The translations under genes and the position numbers were made by a program. From positions 1 to 62,510 of the forward strand of contig JAFUVU010000020.1 in the NCBI GenBank assembly GCA_017477465.1: a stretch of DNA of 62,510 nt, given 5' to 3'. Origin of the DNA: Bacteroidales bacterium. Lineage in GTDB: Bacteria > Bacteroidota > Bacteroidia > Bacteroidales > UBA932. A model generated the notes under the pieces. It was not told the DNA's origin and ran no database searches. It worked only from the letters and a program-made list of their open reading frames with translations. Shown in pieces: positions 34,108-43,146 of this stretch. The stretch's first letter is position 1, and the number at the start of each line of letters is the position of its first letter.

Positions 34108-34245
34108 TTTGCAAATCCGGAATTATTCCTTACCTTTGCATTGGAATCGTCGCAGGGAATTCGGGTAGAAGGGATGACAACCCTCTCAAGGAAACTTGAT
34201 TCGAGCCCTAAAGTCAGCGTCCCAGGCTGGCTTTATTTTTTTGCC
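34108..34245 (+). ncRNA. Candidate small RNA, promoter to terminator
   Basis: An exact TTTG (34108-34111)-N19-TACCTTTG (34131-34138) promoter is followed about 75 nt later by an 8-bp hairpin (AAGTCAGC 34211-34218, GCTGGCTT 34226-34233) and TATTTTTTT. The predicted transcript is about 100 nt, from near 34145 to 34243. Its only ORF (ATG 34174, 37 codons) runs through the terminator, so a non-coding RNA is more likely. Its 3' end overlaps the stop of the convergent gene at 34233. Confidence 0.5.
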
Positions 34246-34622
34246 GTTATACAGTACTGCACATACTCATCGGTGCTTTTCTGGTGACCAGCCAGAAGCC
34301 GGATTCCGTGATGATACAAAAAGACCATCTTGTCAAATGCCTTCTGATTCTTGTCATTGGTCTTGGCAGGCTTTGATTTGGCAAAAACGGCATTTTGTAG
34401 AATATCCGTAAGCTGCATCACAGCGCTGGTAGACTCATACGATATAGATGCCTGTCCGGCAGTTTCATTGATAGACTGGAACTTCACATGGATATACGCC
34501 TCCAGCGATTTGTTCCACACTTTCTTGTCCGGGTGTTCAGCACACCAGGCAGCATAGAAGTCTTTTATGATTTGACGCCGGGCTTTGATGTCTTCCCGGC
34601 TTGTTCCCCTCGGAATCTCCAT
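34233..34622 (-). CDS. Conserved hypothetical protein, 129 aa
   Basis: I cannot assign a function. The start ATG 34622 (MEIPRGTSREDIKARRQIIK) is supported by TTTG (34686-34683)-N19-TACTTTTG (34663-34656). The protein is basic and mostly helical, with KVWNKSLEAYIHVKFQSINETAGQAS and a C-terminal EYVQYCITAKK. It looks like one of the small conserved Bacteroidales proteins often found near mobile or variable regions. No catalytic motif, signal peptide or membrane span is visible. The longer reading to 34826 would cross the promoter. Confidence 0.65.
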   Translation of the reverse strand: MEIPRGTSREDIKARRQIIKDFYAAWCAEHPDKKVWNKSLEAYIHVKFQSINETAGQASISYESTSAVMQLTDILQNAVFAKSKPAKTNDKNQKAFDKMVFLYHHGIRLLAGHQKSTDEYVQYCITAKK

Positions 34623-34822
34623 AGTTTCAGTTCCTGCCCGTCCGGGGCAGTCGTACAAAAGTACGGTTTTTCCCTGACACGTCAAAAATAATCCAATGTT
34701 TCTGGACAAGATACAAAAAAAGGAAACTTCACTGGGAAATTTCCTTTTAGTAGAACAGCTGTTAAAAATTTCGAACGGATTTATAGAAGGGTTTAAGGCA
34801 GCAATAGGGTTTGAGGCCTTTC

Positions 34823-35518
34823 TCAAACAGAAACAAGTGCAATCTGAATGAAGTATGCCGCGGCATCTATCTTATCTTTGATTTCTTCTGAATATTGGTC
34901 CTTGGGGACTTGAAAGACAATGATACTGCTCTGATTTGTCAGAGTAACATACAGTTGGATGTCGGATAATCGTTTAGAATTGCCGCCGACAGAAACCTCA
35001 CCACACTCCTCTTTCAATGCTTCTATTTCCGACAAAGGTTTCGGTTTATTAAAAAGCCACTTTCTCCATACGGCGATATGGTTCGCTCCTGCTATCGGAG
35101 ACTTTGTGATTATTTCGACCTTGATATCATATTCCGTAATAAACTTATCAAGTAGAAGAAGCATTATCTCATATCCATACCGATACCGAATATCGTAGCC
35201 AATAGCAATCCATGAGCCATTCTCTCTCGTTCCAATGCTGTTTATGTCATCCAAACTCTCTCCTGTAAGAAGATGTCTTATCTCCTCTGCCGTAGAATAA
35301 TAGACGGATGGTTTATCGTGTAAGTCGAAAGCCTTATTGAAGACATCAGTTATAACTTCCGCTATTTGTATGATGGAATCGCTTTCTGAAATACGGTCAG
35401 ATATCTCCTTTGACTCGGAATCAAACTCATCGTCAGGGGCACCACCTTCCAATAACCCATAAACATCAAGTTTATCTATGGCCTTTTTAACAAGTTGATA
35501 TTTAGACATCTCATCCAT
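34823..35518 (-). CDS. Hypothetical protein with DUF1871-like N-terminus
   Basis: A 231-aa cytoplasmic protein. The N-terminal 65 residues (VYGLLEGGAPDDEFDSE...IAEVITDVFNKAF) match the pattern of DUF1871/immunity-like small domains (LL-GAP-DEYD-E). The second half has GSWIAIGYDIRYRYGYEIMLLLLDKFITEY and no motif I know. The A/T-rich codon use differs from the GC-richer housekeeping neighbours, suggesting acquisition. Promoter TAATTTTG lies at 35549-35542. A role as an immunity or defence accessory protein is only a guess. Confidence 0.55.
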   Translation of the reverse strand: MDEMSKYQLVKKAIDKLDVYGLLEGGAPDDEFDSESKEISDRISESDSIIQIAEVITDVFNKAFDLHDKPSVYYSTAEEIRHLLTGESLDDINSIGTRENGSWIAIGYDIRYRYGYEIMLLLLDKFITEYDIKVEIITKSPIAGANHIAVWRKWLFNKPKPLSEIEALKEECGEVSVGGNSKRLSDIQLYVTLTNQSSIIVFQVPKDQYSEEIKDKIDAAAYFIQIALVSV

Positions 35519-35541
35519 AAAGCATCATATCAATACTATCA

Positions 35542-35558
35542 CAAAATTAGTATTTTTG
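35542..35558. promoter_or_regulatory. Abutting divergent -7 boxes
   Basis: The minus strand TAATTTTG (35549-35542) serves the 34823-35518 gene. The plus strand TATTTTTG (35551-35558) immediately adjoins it and would read into a short region containing only an 18-codon ORF (from about 35578) before the terminator at 35642. Confidence 0.4.
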
Positions 35559-35641
35559 GGGGGAACTACCAATCATTATGAACCAAGTCTTCAATAGATT
35601 TCGAACTCAAATTGAGGAATCTATGATAGTGTAGATACGAA

Positions 35642-35671
35642 AACAGGACACTTCCGAAGAAATGTCCTGTT
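35642..35671. terminator. Terminator downstream of tRNA-fMet
   Basis: AACAGGACA (35642-35650) and TGTCCTGTT (35663-35671) form a 9-bp stem just 3' of the tRNA on the minus strand, followed there by TTTTCG. It can also stop plus-strand transcription. Confidence 0.7.
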
Positions 35672-35674
35672 TAG

Positions 35675-35747
<73 letters not shown>

Positions 35748-35791
35748 GTTTGGGATTGCAAAGATAGGAAGTTTTTATCAAAAAACAAAAT

Positions 35792-37135
35792 TTATCTCAA
35801 AAAACCGGCTATTTCATCTATCTCGGATGCTTTGAAGGCTTTTTGTTCCCCGCTTTGGAGGTTCTTTACATTTACGCTTCCTGCCTCTATCTCGTTGCTG
35901 CCGTTGATGGAGATGAAGGGGATGTTGTGACGGTCGGCGTATTCGAACTGCTTCTTCAGTTTTGAAGGCTCGGGGTAGATTTCCACCGAGATGCCCTTGG
36001 AGCGGAGCGCTGCGGCGATGGGGATGACGTAGCAGAGTTCATCGGCCCCCATGACTGCGAAAAGAAGCGTTGTGCTCTGCTCAAGGGTAGGGGGGAAGAG
36101 TTCCAGGCCGGTGAGGACGTCGTAGATGCGGTCGGCCCCGAAGGAAATGCCGACGCCGGACAGGCCGGGTAGGCCGAAGATGCCGGTGAGGTTGTCGTAT
36201 CGGCCACCTCCGCAGATGCTGCCGATTTCCCAGTCCAGGGCCTTGACTTCGAAGATGGCGCCGGTGTAGTAATTGAGGCCGCGGGCGAGGGAAAGGTCCA
36301 GATCTACCTGGGAAGATACCCCCGCGATGTCGATGAGGCCGAAGAGTTCTTCAAGCTCTGCAAGCCCTCGCAGACCCTCTTCGGATACGATGCCGGAAGA
36401 GCTGCCGCCTTCGAACAGGGCCTTCATCGAGGAGAATTTCTCGCGGAATGAGCCTCCGAGCGAAAGGATTTCGCGGATAACGTCAATGCCGGAGGCGGAA
36501 ACGCCCTTCTCGGCCATTTCCTCCACCACTTTGTCCATGCCGATTTTGTCCAGCTTGTCGATGGCGACCGTGATGTCCACCACCTTGTCCGGTGCGCCGG
36601 CGATTTCTGCAAAGCCGGTGAGAACCTTGCGGTTGTTGATCTTCACTGCAACGCGGACGCCGAGTTTACGGAACACCGCATCCACCATCTGCACAAGTTC
36701 AAGCTCGTTAAGAAGGCTTGTGGAGCCGATGACATCCACGTCGCACTGGTAAAACTCCCTGTAGCGCCCTTTCTGGGGACGGTCGGCCCTCCAGACCGGC
36801 TGGATCTGGAAGCGCTTGAAGGGCATCGAGATTTCGCTCTGGTGCTGGACTACGAAGCGTGCAAAGGGGACTGTAAGGTCGTACCTCAGCCCTTTTTCGG
36901 GTGCCAGGGCCGCCTTTTCGCCGCTGTTCTGGATGCGGAAAAGGAGTTTGTCGCCTTCCTCGCCGTATTTACCGAGCAATGTCGAGAGATTCTCCTGAGC
37001 TGGGGTCTGTATCTCGGAATATCCGAAAGTTGCAAATACACTGCGGATTGTATCGAAGATATAGTTCCTTCTGGCCATTTCCTTTTGGCCGAAGTCCCTT
37101 GTGCCCTTGGGTATGGATGGTTTTTGTATAGACAT
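35792..37135 (-). CDS. hisS: Histidyl-tRNA synthetase
   Basis: It charges tRNA-His in the cytoplasm. The 447-aa class II synthetase has [11 protein letters not shown] at the N-terminus, motif 2 [19 protein letters not shown], the histidine-binding ARGLNYYTG and CGGGRYDNL, and motif 3 [10 protein letters not shown], followed by an anticodon-binding domain from about residue 345. Promoter TATTTTTG (37158-37151) gives a leader of about 10 nt. It is back-to-back with the tRNA-Gly promoter. Confidence 0.96.
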   Translation of the reverse strand: MSIQKPSIPKGTRDFGQKEMARRNYIFDTIRSVFATFGYSEIQTPAQENLSTLLGKYGEEGDKLLFRIQNSGEKAALAPEKGLRYDLTVPFARFVVQHQSEISMPFKRFQIQPVWRADRPQKGRYREFYQCDVDVIGSTSLLNELELVQMVDAVFRKLGVRVAVKINNRKVLTGFAEIAGAPDKVVDITVAIDKLDKIGMDKVVEEMAEKGVSASGIDVIREILSLGGSFREKFSSMKALFEGGSSSGIVSEEGLRGLAELEELFGLIDIAGVSSQVDLDLSLARGLNYYTGAIFEVKALDWEIGSICGGGRYDNLTGIFGLPGLSGVGISFGADRIYDVLTGLELFPPTLEQSTTLLFAVMGADELCYVIPIAAALRSKGISVEIYPEPSKLKKQFEYADRHNIPFISINGSNEIEAGSVNVKNLQSGEQKAFKASEIDEIAGFLR

Positions 37136-37150
37136 ATCCGAAAATTTTTA

Positions 37151-37178
37151 CAAAAATACGAAAATTTGCTTATATTTG
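37151..37178. promoter_or_regulatory. Divergent promoters hisS / tRNA-Gly
   Basis: TATTTTTG on the minus strand (37158-37151) and TATATTTG on the plus strand (37171-37178). The latter ends 10 nt before the tRNA 5' end. Confidence 0.65.
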
Positions 37179-37188
37179 CAGTCCCGAT

Positions 37189-37261
37189 GCGAGATTAGCT
37201 CAGTTGGTAGAGCGTTGGCTTCCCAAGCCGAAGGTCGCGAGTTCGAGCCTCGTATCTCGCT
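37189..37261 (+). tRNA. tRNA-Gly(CCC)
   Basis: Acceptor GCGAGAT/ATCTCGC with discriminator T. The anticodon stem TTGGC/GCCGA has loop TTCCCAA (anticodon CCC), and the T-arm is GAGTTCGAGCC. CCA is not encoded. Confidence 0.94.
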
Positions 37262-37269
37262 CAATTTCC

Positions 37270-37297
37270 CCAGCCTGTTTCAAGGGCTGGTTTTTTT
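37270..37297 (+). terminator. Terminator of tRNA-Gly
   Basis: CCAGCC (37270-37275) and GGCTGG (37285-37290) are followed by seven T residues. Confidence 0.8.
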
Positions 37298-37353
37298 ATT
37301 GTCACGGAATAATTTTTATTTGTATATTTGTGCTATCGAAAACAAACAGTGCC

Positions 37354-38058
37354 ATGAAAAAATTATTCTTAATCATCAGCATTCTCGCTCTGAGCGCATT
37401 CTCTGCCAAGGCACAGCTCTTCTATGGAGCCCAGTTCGGCATCTATACAGACGGTGCCGCCAAACTTTTTGACAGTGGAGACAAGGAAACGGGGCGTGCT
37501 CAATTCAACATAAGCATAAAGCCCAGTATCGGTTATTATTTTACACCCAAACTGGCGGCAGGACTCAAACTGAATTTTACCAGTTGCACCTTTTCGGAAG
37601 TTGACGAAAGTTTTTCGGCTTCCTCTATAAACAGTACTGTACTTAATGTCCTTATGGGCAACGGCTTCGGTGGCGACTACCTAGCTTGGAATGCTGCCCC
37701 CTATGTACGTTATCAGGTATTCTCCCTTTTTAACGAAAAAGTCAAACTCTGGGCAGAACTGGACGGCTACTTCGGCATGCGCTTCTCCAGAGACGCAGAA
37801 CATAAGGTCGATCCCGACACCCGTTCCCTAACCTATGGCGTGGAACTCCATCCGCTGGTTAGCTACGATATCTACGATAACTACATGCTCTACACTTCTT
37901 TGGACTTCCTTTCCCTGAGCTGGGACGGATCGGCCAAACGTGAGACCTCAGTGGACGGGCCATACACCAAAACCACCAGTCAGTTCCTTTTCCAGGCAAA
38001 TCCGCTCGTAGCCATCGCCCGTGCCTTCCTTAACATTGGCGTGATGAAAAAATTCTAA
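37354..38058 (+). CDS. Outer-membrane beta-barrel protein
   Basis: A 234-aa secreted protein. It has a Sec signal peptide (MKKLFLIISILALSAFSAKAQ, cleavage after SAKA) and alternating aromatic/polar strands throughout, e.g. SIGYYFTPKLAAGLKLNF and FLNIGVMKKF, with a terminal Phe as in OmpA-like/PorT-type barrels. The true start is ATG 37354. An in-frame extension to 37204 only crosses the tRNA and its terminator. Promoter TATATTTG is at 37323-37330. The ligand or role is unknown. Confidence 0.8.
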   Translation: MKKLFLIISILALSAFSAKAQLFYGAQFGIYTDGAAKLFDSGDKETGRAQFNISIKPSIGYYFTPKLAAGLKLNFTSCTFSEVDESFSASSINSTVLNVLMGNGFGGDYLAWNAAPYVRYQVFSLFNEKVKLWAELDGYFGMRFSRDAEHKVDPDTRSLTYGVELHPLVSYDIYDNYMLYTSLDFLSLSWDGSAKRETSVDGPYTKTTSQFLFQANPLVAIARAFLNIGVMKKF

Positions 38059-38079
38059 GGTTACATTGTAATTTGAGCT

Positions 38080-39339
38080 ATGATAGTAAAATCTTTCGTG
38101 CTAAAGCAGCACTCCATTGAAGCGATTGCCGGTCTTTGCGGCTCCGGTACTGTAGCCGTAATCCGCCCCCAGAAGAAAATCGAGGCGGTCTTTCGTGACG
38201 CAATCCGCACGGTTCTGATAGAAAAGAAATCGGCCGATACCCAGATTCAGGCAATTCTGGATTACTTCCTCTCGATGTCGGACTCCCTGTCCTACATCGA
38301 TAAGGTGGAGAACACCGTCCAGTCAGTCTCGACATACCTTCGGGAAGGGATGTACGTTCAAACCTCTCCGTCGGCGGTGGAAGACTATGTCATGGCCAAA
38401 TGCGCACGCCTTTGCGCCGAAGCCGTGAACTCCTATGTAGGCGGAACGCTGATTGATGGAACCGAACTCATGCTCTGCACCAGCGATGAAAAAGGCGACC
38501 AGCACTTCGACTGGGCCGCATCCAGGCAGCAGATAGAGGCCCGCTGCAAAGTCGAAGGACCAATCGTCATCTCCGGAGGTTACGGACGTCTTGACTCCGG
38601 CTACATCGTCAGGGTCGGCAAGGACGGCGCCCATCTCATGGCTTCGCTGATTGCAGTCGCCCTCAAGGCGGAAAGCATCGAATTCCATATTGAGGCCCAC
38701 GGAGTGGAAGGCATATCGGCAATGACGTATGACGAGGCGGCGCACTACTGCGCATCGTCTGCGGCGCCGTTCTCTTCATCGGCCATCTGGCCTGCCAAGA
38801 ATGCCAATATTCCCATTCTGGTTAAAGACATATCCGACGACAGCTTCCCGGGAACCGTCATTTCCACAGGCTCATCCCACCAGCGAGATGTGATAGCAGA
38901 GGCGGATCTCAGCCTCCTGACCGTCTATGGTACAGGTCTTTTGGGCCGCGTGGGAATGTCCGGGGCAATTTTCTCGGGCCTTGCATCGGCAGGGGTGAAT
39001 GTGCGCTTCATAGCCCAGACCTCCTCCGAGTACAGCATAAGCTTCGCCGTCAGGAGTGCCGATAAAGAACCGGCTCTCGAAGCCATCCGCAGTCTTTTCC
39101 GCAGCAATCCGCTCCTGCCCTTGGACGATATCATCGTCCTTGACCAGGAAGTCGGCATCGTCACTGTCTTCGGCAGCAAGATGAGGAATGCCCCCGGAGT
39201 TTCCGGAGAAGTCTTCTCAAAAATGGGCGCCGCAGGCATAAATATCATCGCCTCGGCCCAGGGCGGGGAAGAGCTGAGCATATCGCTCGTAGTCTCCGAA
39301 GCCGATCTGGACAAAGCCAAATCAATACTCAAGGCATAA
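38080..39339 (+). CDS. Degenerate aspartokinase homologue with ACT domains
   Basis: The 419-aa fold resembles an aspartate kinase: an amino-acid-kinase region (residues about 1-280) followed by two ACT regulatory domains (about 290-419, with TVYGTGLLGRVGMSGAIFSGLASAGVNV and TVFGSKMRNAPGVSGEVFSKMGAAGIN). However, the catalytic N-terminal KFGGTS motif is absent (the protein starts MIVKSFVLKQHS), and the usual GR-GSD-A motif is replaced by GKDGAHLMAS. It is probably inactive as a kinase and may serve as an amino-acid sensor or regulator, or retain a changed activity. A terminator follows 5 nt after the stop. Confidence 0.8.
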   Translation: MIVKSFVLKQHSIEAIAGLCGSGTVAVIRPQKKIEAVFRDAIRTVLIEKKSADTQIQAILDYFLSMSDSLSYIDKVENTVQSVSTYLREGMYVQTSPSAVEDYVMAKCARLCAEAVNSYVGGTLIDGTELMLCTSDEKGDQHFDWAASRQQIEARCKVEGPIVISGGYGRLDSGYIVRVGKDGAHLMASLIAVALKAESIEFHIEAHGVEGISAMTYDEAAHYCASSAAPFSSSAIWPAKNANIPILVKDISDDSFPGTVISTGSSHQRDVIAEADLSLLTVYGTGLLGRVGMSGAIFSGLASAGVNVRFIAQTSSEYSISFAVRSADKEPALEAIRSLFRSNPLLPLDDIIVLDQEVGIVTVFGSKMRNAPGVSGEVFSKMGAAGINIIASAQGGEELSISLVVSEADLDKAKSILKA

Positions 39340-39344
39340 AAAAA

Positions 39345-39366
39345 GAGCGCTGCGGCGCTCTTTTTT
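39345..39366. terminator. Bidirectional terminator
   Basis: GAGCGC-tgcg-GCGCTC (39345-39360), flanked by A-run and T-run on both sides, serves both the aspartokinase homologue (plus) and spt (minus). Confidence 0.85.
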
Positions 39367-39367
39367 A

Positions 39368-40557
39368 TTACTTGATGATGCCTTCTTCCTTGAAGACCTT
39401 GGTGAGGGCGTCAACCGCGCGGTCAACCTGTTCGCGGGTGTGGGTCGCCATCAGGGAGAAGCGGATAAGCGTATCCTGAGGGGCGCATGCCGGCGGAATC
39501 ACCGAGTTGATGAAAACGCCTTCGTCGAATGCGCGTTTGGTGACGATGAAGGTTTTCTCCAGGTCGCGTACATACAGGGGGATGATGGGGCTTTCGGTTT
39601 CGCCGATTTCGAAGCCTTCTTCCTTGAAACGTCTGAGGGCGTAATTGGTTACGTCCCAAAGGTTTGTGATGCGCTTGGGCTCTTTCTGGATAATGTGAAG
39701 CGCCTCAAGTGCCGATGCCGTGGCGGCCGGAGTGTCGGAAGCCTGGAAGATGTAGGTGCGGGCGGTGTGGCGCAGGTAGTTGATGATTACGCTGTCGGCC
39801 GCTATGAAACCGCCGATGGCTGCGAGGCTCTTGGAGAAGGTGCCCATGATGAGGTCGATCTCCTTGGAGAGTTTGAAGTGGTCGCAGACACCTCTGCCCT
39901 GGCGGCCGAAAACGCCCAGACCGTGGGCTTCGTCCACCATTATCACTACATTGTCGTACTTGTGTTTGAGCTCTACGATTTCCGGAAGTTTGGCAAGGTC
40001 GCCTTCCATTGAGAAGACGCCGTCAACCACTATAAGCTTGACAGTGTTCTTGGGGCAGCGGCGGAGGCAGCGCTCCAAGTCCTTCATGTCGTTGTGCTTG
40101 TAATGCATGCCCTTGGCGAAGGAGAGGCGGCGGCCATCGACTATGGAGGCGTGGTCCCTGTCGTCACAGATTATGAAGTCGTCTTTTGTGAGGAGCTGGG
40201 GGATAACACCGCTGTTCACGGTGAAGCCGGTGGAGAAGACCAGAGCTTCGTCTTTGCCGACGAAGGAGGCCAGTTCCTTTTCCAACTGGACGTGGATGTC
40301 GAGCGTGCCGTTGAGGAAACGTGAGCCGGCGCAGCCGGAACCGTATTTCTTGAGAGCTTCGATGCCGGCGTTGATTACTCTGTCGTCACCTGTAAGACCG
40401 GTGTATGCGTTGGAGCCGAACATGAGGATTGGCTTGCCGTCCATGATGACTTCGGTTCTTGTTTGCTGGTGATCTGGCGGAAATATGGGTAGATGCCCTT
40501 CTCCATCATTTTTTGGGGAAGGTCGTATTTGGCCAGTCTGGCGTGTAAAAGTCCCAT
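39368..40557 (-). pseudogene. spt: Serine palmitoyltransferase-like gene with frameshift
   Basis: An alpha-oxoamine synthase that in Bacteroidetes starts sphingolipid synthesis from serine and acyl-CoA. The frame from 40458 down to 39368 has DDRDHASIVDG, VDEAHGLGVFG and the PLP-lysine GTFSKSLAAIGGF. The conserved N-terminus (MGLLHARLAKYDLPQKMMEKG...YFRQITSKQ) is in another frame, from ATG 40557 to about 40458. Restoring one base next to 40458 joins them as SKQ-x-TEVIMDG, which matches the family. So this is either a one-base deletion in the gene or a sequencing error. The function is otherwise intact along 396 codons. Confidence 0.85.
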
Positions 40558-40667
40558 TTCTAGTAGGTTTTAGTCTGTTAAACAGGTGCAAAATTACTAA
40601 AAAAATCTTAATCCTCGCAAATGTGCCTTTTTTTTCGTACCTTTGAAAGTTCAATGCTTATTGTTTT

Positions 40668-42320
40668 ATGGAAGAGCGCAAACTCAATTTTCTGGAAGAA
40701 ATTATAGAAAAAGACCTTACCAGCGGCAAAGTGGACAGTGTAATGACCCGTTTCCCCCCGGAGCCCAACGGCTACCTTCATTTGGGACACGCAAAAAGTA
40801 TCTGCCTCAATTTTGGCCTGGCGCAGAAATACGGCGGCAAAACCAACCTCCGCTACGACGATACCAACCCCACGAAGGAAGACACGGAATACGTAGATTC
40901 CATCAAGGAAGACATCCAGTGGCTGGGCTTCCATTGGGATAAGGAACTCTACGCAAGTGACTATTTCGACCAGCTCTACCTCTGGGCCGAAGACCTTATC
41001 AAAAGAGGCCTGGCCTATGTCGATGACCAAACCCAGGAAGAAATCCGCCTGGGCAGGGGTACCGTCGATAAACCCGGCGTAGAAAGCCCCTGGCGCAACC
41101 GCACCCCGGAAGAGAACCTCAAACTCTTCCGCGAAATGAAAGCCGGCAAATATGCAGAAGGCGAGAAGGTCCTGAGGGCCAAGATAGACATGGCCCACCC
41201 GAACATGATGTTCAGGGATCCTCTCATGTATCGCATCAAATTCGCCCATCATCACCGTACGGGCGACAAGTGGTGCATCTATCCTATGTACGACTACACC
41301 CACGGTCAGTGCGATTCCATAGAGCATATCACCCATTCCATCTGCACTTTGGAATTTGACGTCCACAGGCCTTTGTACGACTGGTTCATCGAAACCCTCG
41401 GCATCTACCCGTCTCACCAATACGAATTTGCACGCCTTAACCTCACCTACACCCTCATGTCCAAGCGCAAGCTTCTGGAACTGGTGCAAAAAGGTCTCGT
41501 AAGCGGCTGGGACGATCCGCGCATGCCCACCCTCTGCGGTGTCCGCCGCCGCGGCTATACCGCAAAGGCACTGCGCATGTTCTGCGACAAGATCGGCGTT
41601 TCAAAGCGCGACCAGCTGATGGATATCCAGCTTCTGGAATGGTGCGTCCGTCAGGATCTCAACGAGCGCAGCAACCGCTACATGGTAGTGCAGGATCCTC
41701 TGAAACTCACCATCACCAATTGGCCCGAAGGCAAGGTGGAATGGTTCGACTGCCCCCTGAACCCGGCAGAACCGGAAGGCGCAACCCGCAAAGTTCCATT
41801 CACGGGCAACCTTCTGATAGAAAAAGCAGACTTCATGGAAGACGCTCCCAAAAAGTTCTTTCGCCTGAAACCCGACGGCGAAGTGCGCCTCAAATACACC
41901 TATATTATAAAGTGTAACGAGGTAGTGAAAGACGAAAACGGTGAAGTCGTAGAACTGAAATGCACCTACGACCCCAGCACCCGTCCCGGAGCGGAAGGCA
42001 CCTGGCGTTCGGTCAAAGGCACCATCCACTGGGTAAGTGCTTCACACGCCAAAGAACTGGAACTCAGAAACTACGACCGCCTGTTCACCCTGGCCGATAT
42101 GTCCCAGGTCCCCGAAGACAAGGACTACAAGGATTTCCTGAATCCGGAGTCTCTGGTAATCGGCAAAGGATATGCGGAGCCGGCACTTCTGGACGACAAG
42201 TCGGGAATAGCGGTTCAGTTTGAGCGCACGGGCTATTACGTGGCCGACAAGGATTCCACACCGGAACATCCGGTATTCAACAAGACTACCGCCCTGAAGG
42301 ATTCTTACAAGCCGGAATAG
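40668..42320 (+). CDS. glnS: Glutaminyl-tRNA synthetase
   Basis: It charges tRNA-Gln directly, replacing the Glu-tRNA amidotransferase route. The 550-aa class I enzyme has the HIGH motif in RFPPEPNGYLHLGHAKS (about residue 35) and the KMSKS equivalent TLMSKRKL, then two beta-barrel anticodon-binding domains. Promoter TACCTTTG is at 40638-40645. Its last 35 bp overlap the convergent TupA-like gene. Confidence 0.96.
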   Translation: MEERKLNFLEEIIEKDLTSGKVDSVMTRFPPEPNGYLHLGHAKSICLNFGLAQKYGGKTNLRYDDTNPTKEDTEYVDSIKEDIQWLGFHWDKELYASDYFDQLYLWAEDLIKRGLAYVDDQTQEEIRLGRGTVDKPGVESPWRNRTPEENLKLFREMKAGKYAEGEKVLRAKIDMAHPNMMFRDPLMYRIKFAHHHRTGDKWCIYPMYDYTHGQCDSIEHITHSICTLEFDVHRPLYDWFIETLGIYPSHQYEFARLNLTYTLMSKRKLLELVQKGLVSGWDDPRMPTLCGVRRRGYTAKALRMFCDKIGVSKRDQLMDIQLLEWCVRQDLNERSNRYMVVQDPLKLTITNWPEGKVEWFDCPLNPAEPEGATRKVPFTGNLLIEKADFMEDAPKKFFRLKPDGEVRLKYTYIIKCNEVVKDENGEVVELKCTYDPSTRPGAEGTWRSVKGTIHWVSASHAKELELRNYDRLFTLADMSQVPEDKDYKDFLNPESLVIGKGYAEPALLDDKSGIAVQFERTGYYVADKDSTPEHPVFNKTTALKDSYKPE

Positions 42321-43146
42321 CCACCCGGTCTCCCAATTCTTTAAGGAAGGCATCGGTATAGAAATCCATCCTTCCCATCAGACTTGCAAAGGTCATCTCT
42401 CCAAAATAGAGATGGCCTTTTGCTTCCATGAAATCGACCCTCACTTCGGGGAAACCGGCGGATAAGCGGGCGGCGGCGTCCAGCATCTGCGGCAGTGTTA
42501 CAGGACGGGGCAGGGAACAGCCGCCGTCCCGATAGTGCTCCGTGAAGACTGATGCCTCCGGCCTTGGTTTCCAGTCAAGGTCATAGACATTTACATAGAC
42601 GTAGTCCTTGGTCCTTCCGTAGCAAGCCCAGATGCAATAGGGTTTTCCGTCAAAGCACCAGATCTTGTAATCTACAGGAACGGCGGAGCCGCTGTCCAGA
42701 TAAGCCTCGGCCAGGATGCGGGGAGCTATCCGGTTGTAATGCATTTCTCCGTGCCTGTAGCCGTATTTTTGACCCAGCGCTACATCCAGTTCCCTGTTTA
42801 CGCGTTCCAGGTCTGTTCCCGGCTCGATTATGTGGGTGGAACCGCTGTCGTGATTGCATTTTAGTACAAACTTTTCGGGAAGGCTTCCGTATGGAATATC
42901 GGCCGATTTTTCCCAAGTTCCAAGCAGCGGGACAAGCAAGTCCTGCAGGCCTTTTTCGGCCACATAGTCGCGTACTTTTATCTTGTCCGACAGGCGGGCC
43001 CATTCATCCATCGGCCCATAGCACATGAGCCAGCGGATTTTTTCGTTTATATCCTTTGGATGGCGTCCGGGCTTGAGAATGACTGCGGGATAATGGTCAA
43101 GCAGCCATCGGCGGACAGTGTGGTACAGGCGTTTTCGGAGGGTCAT
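42286..43146 (-). CDS. TupA-like ATP-grasp protein
   Basis: A member of the ATP-grasp_TupA family, named for teichuronopeptide synthesis and found in many surface-polysaccharide clusters. The 286-aa protein has the signature KDINEKIRWLMCYG...LSDKIKVRDYVAEKG and KFVLKCNHDSGS, the ATP-grasp lysine region, and ends with DFMEAKGHLYFGEMTF. It probably ligates an amino-acid-like or acyl group to a glycan. It overlaps the flippase gene by 4 nt (same strand) and glnS by 35 nt (opposite strand). Confidence 0.85.
   Translation of the reverse strand: MTLRKRLYHTVRRWLLDHYPAVILKPGRHPKDINEKIRWLMCYGPMDEWARLSDKIKVRDYVAEKGLQDLLVPLLGTWEKSADIPYGSLPEKFVLKCNHDSGSTHIIEPGTDLERVNRELDVALGQKYGYRHGEMHYNRIAPRILAEAYLDSGSAVPVDYKIWCFDGKPYCIWACYGRTKDYVYVNVYDLDWKPRPEASVFTEHYRDGGCSLPRPVTLPQMLDAAARLSAGFPEVRVDFMEAKGHLYFGEMTFASLMGRMDFYTDAFLKELGDRVAIPACKNPSGR

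Noticed and set aside
34174-34287. Thirty-seven-codon ORF within the small RNA candidate
   Set aside because: It runs through the predicted terminator into the convergent gene and has no ribosome-binding site.
35578-35634. Eighteen-codon ORF after the plus-strand -7 box
   Set aside because: Too short to judge; no conservation can be assessed.
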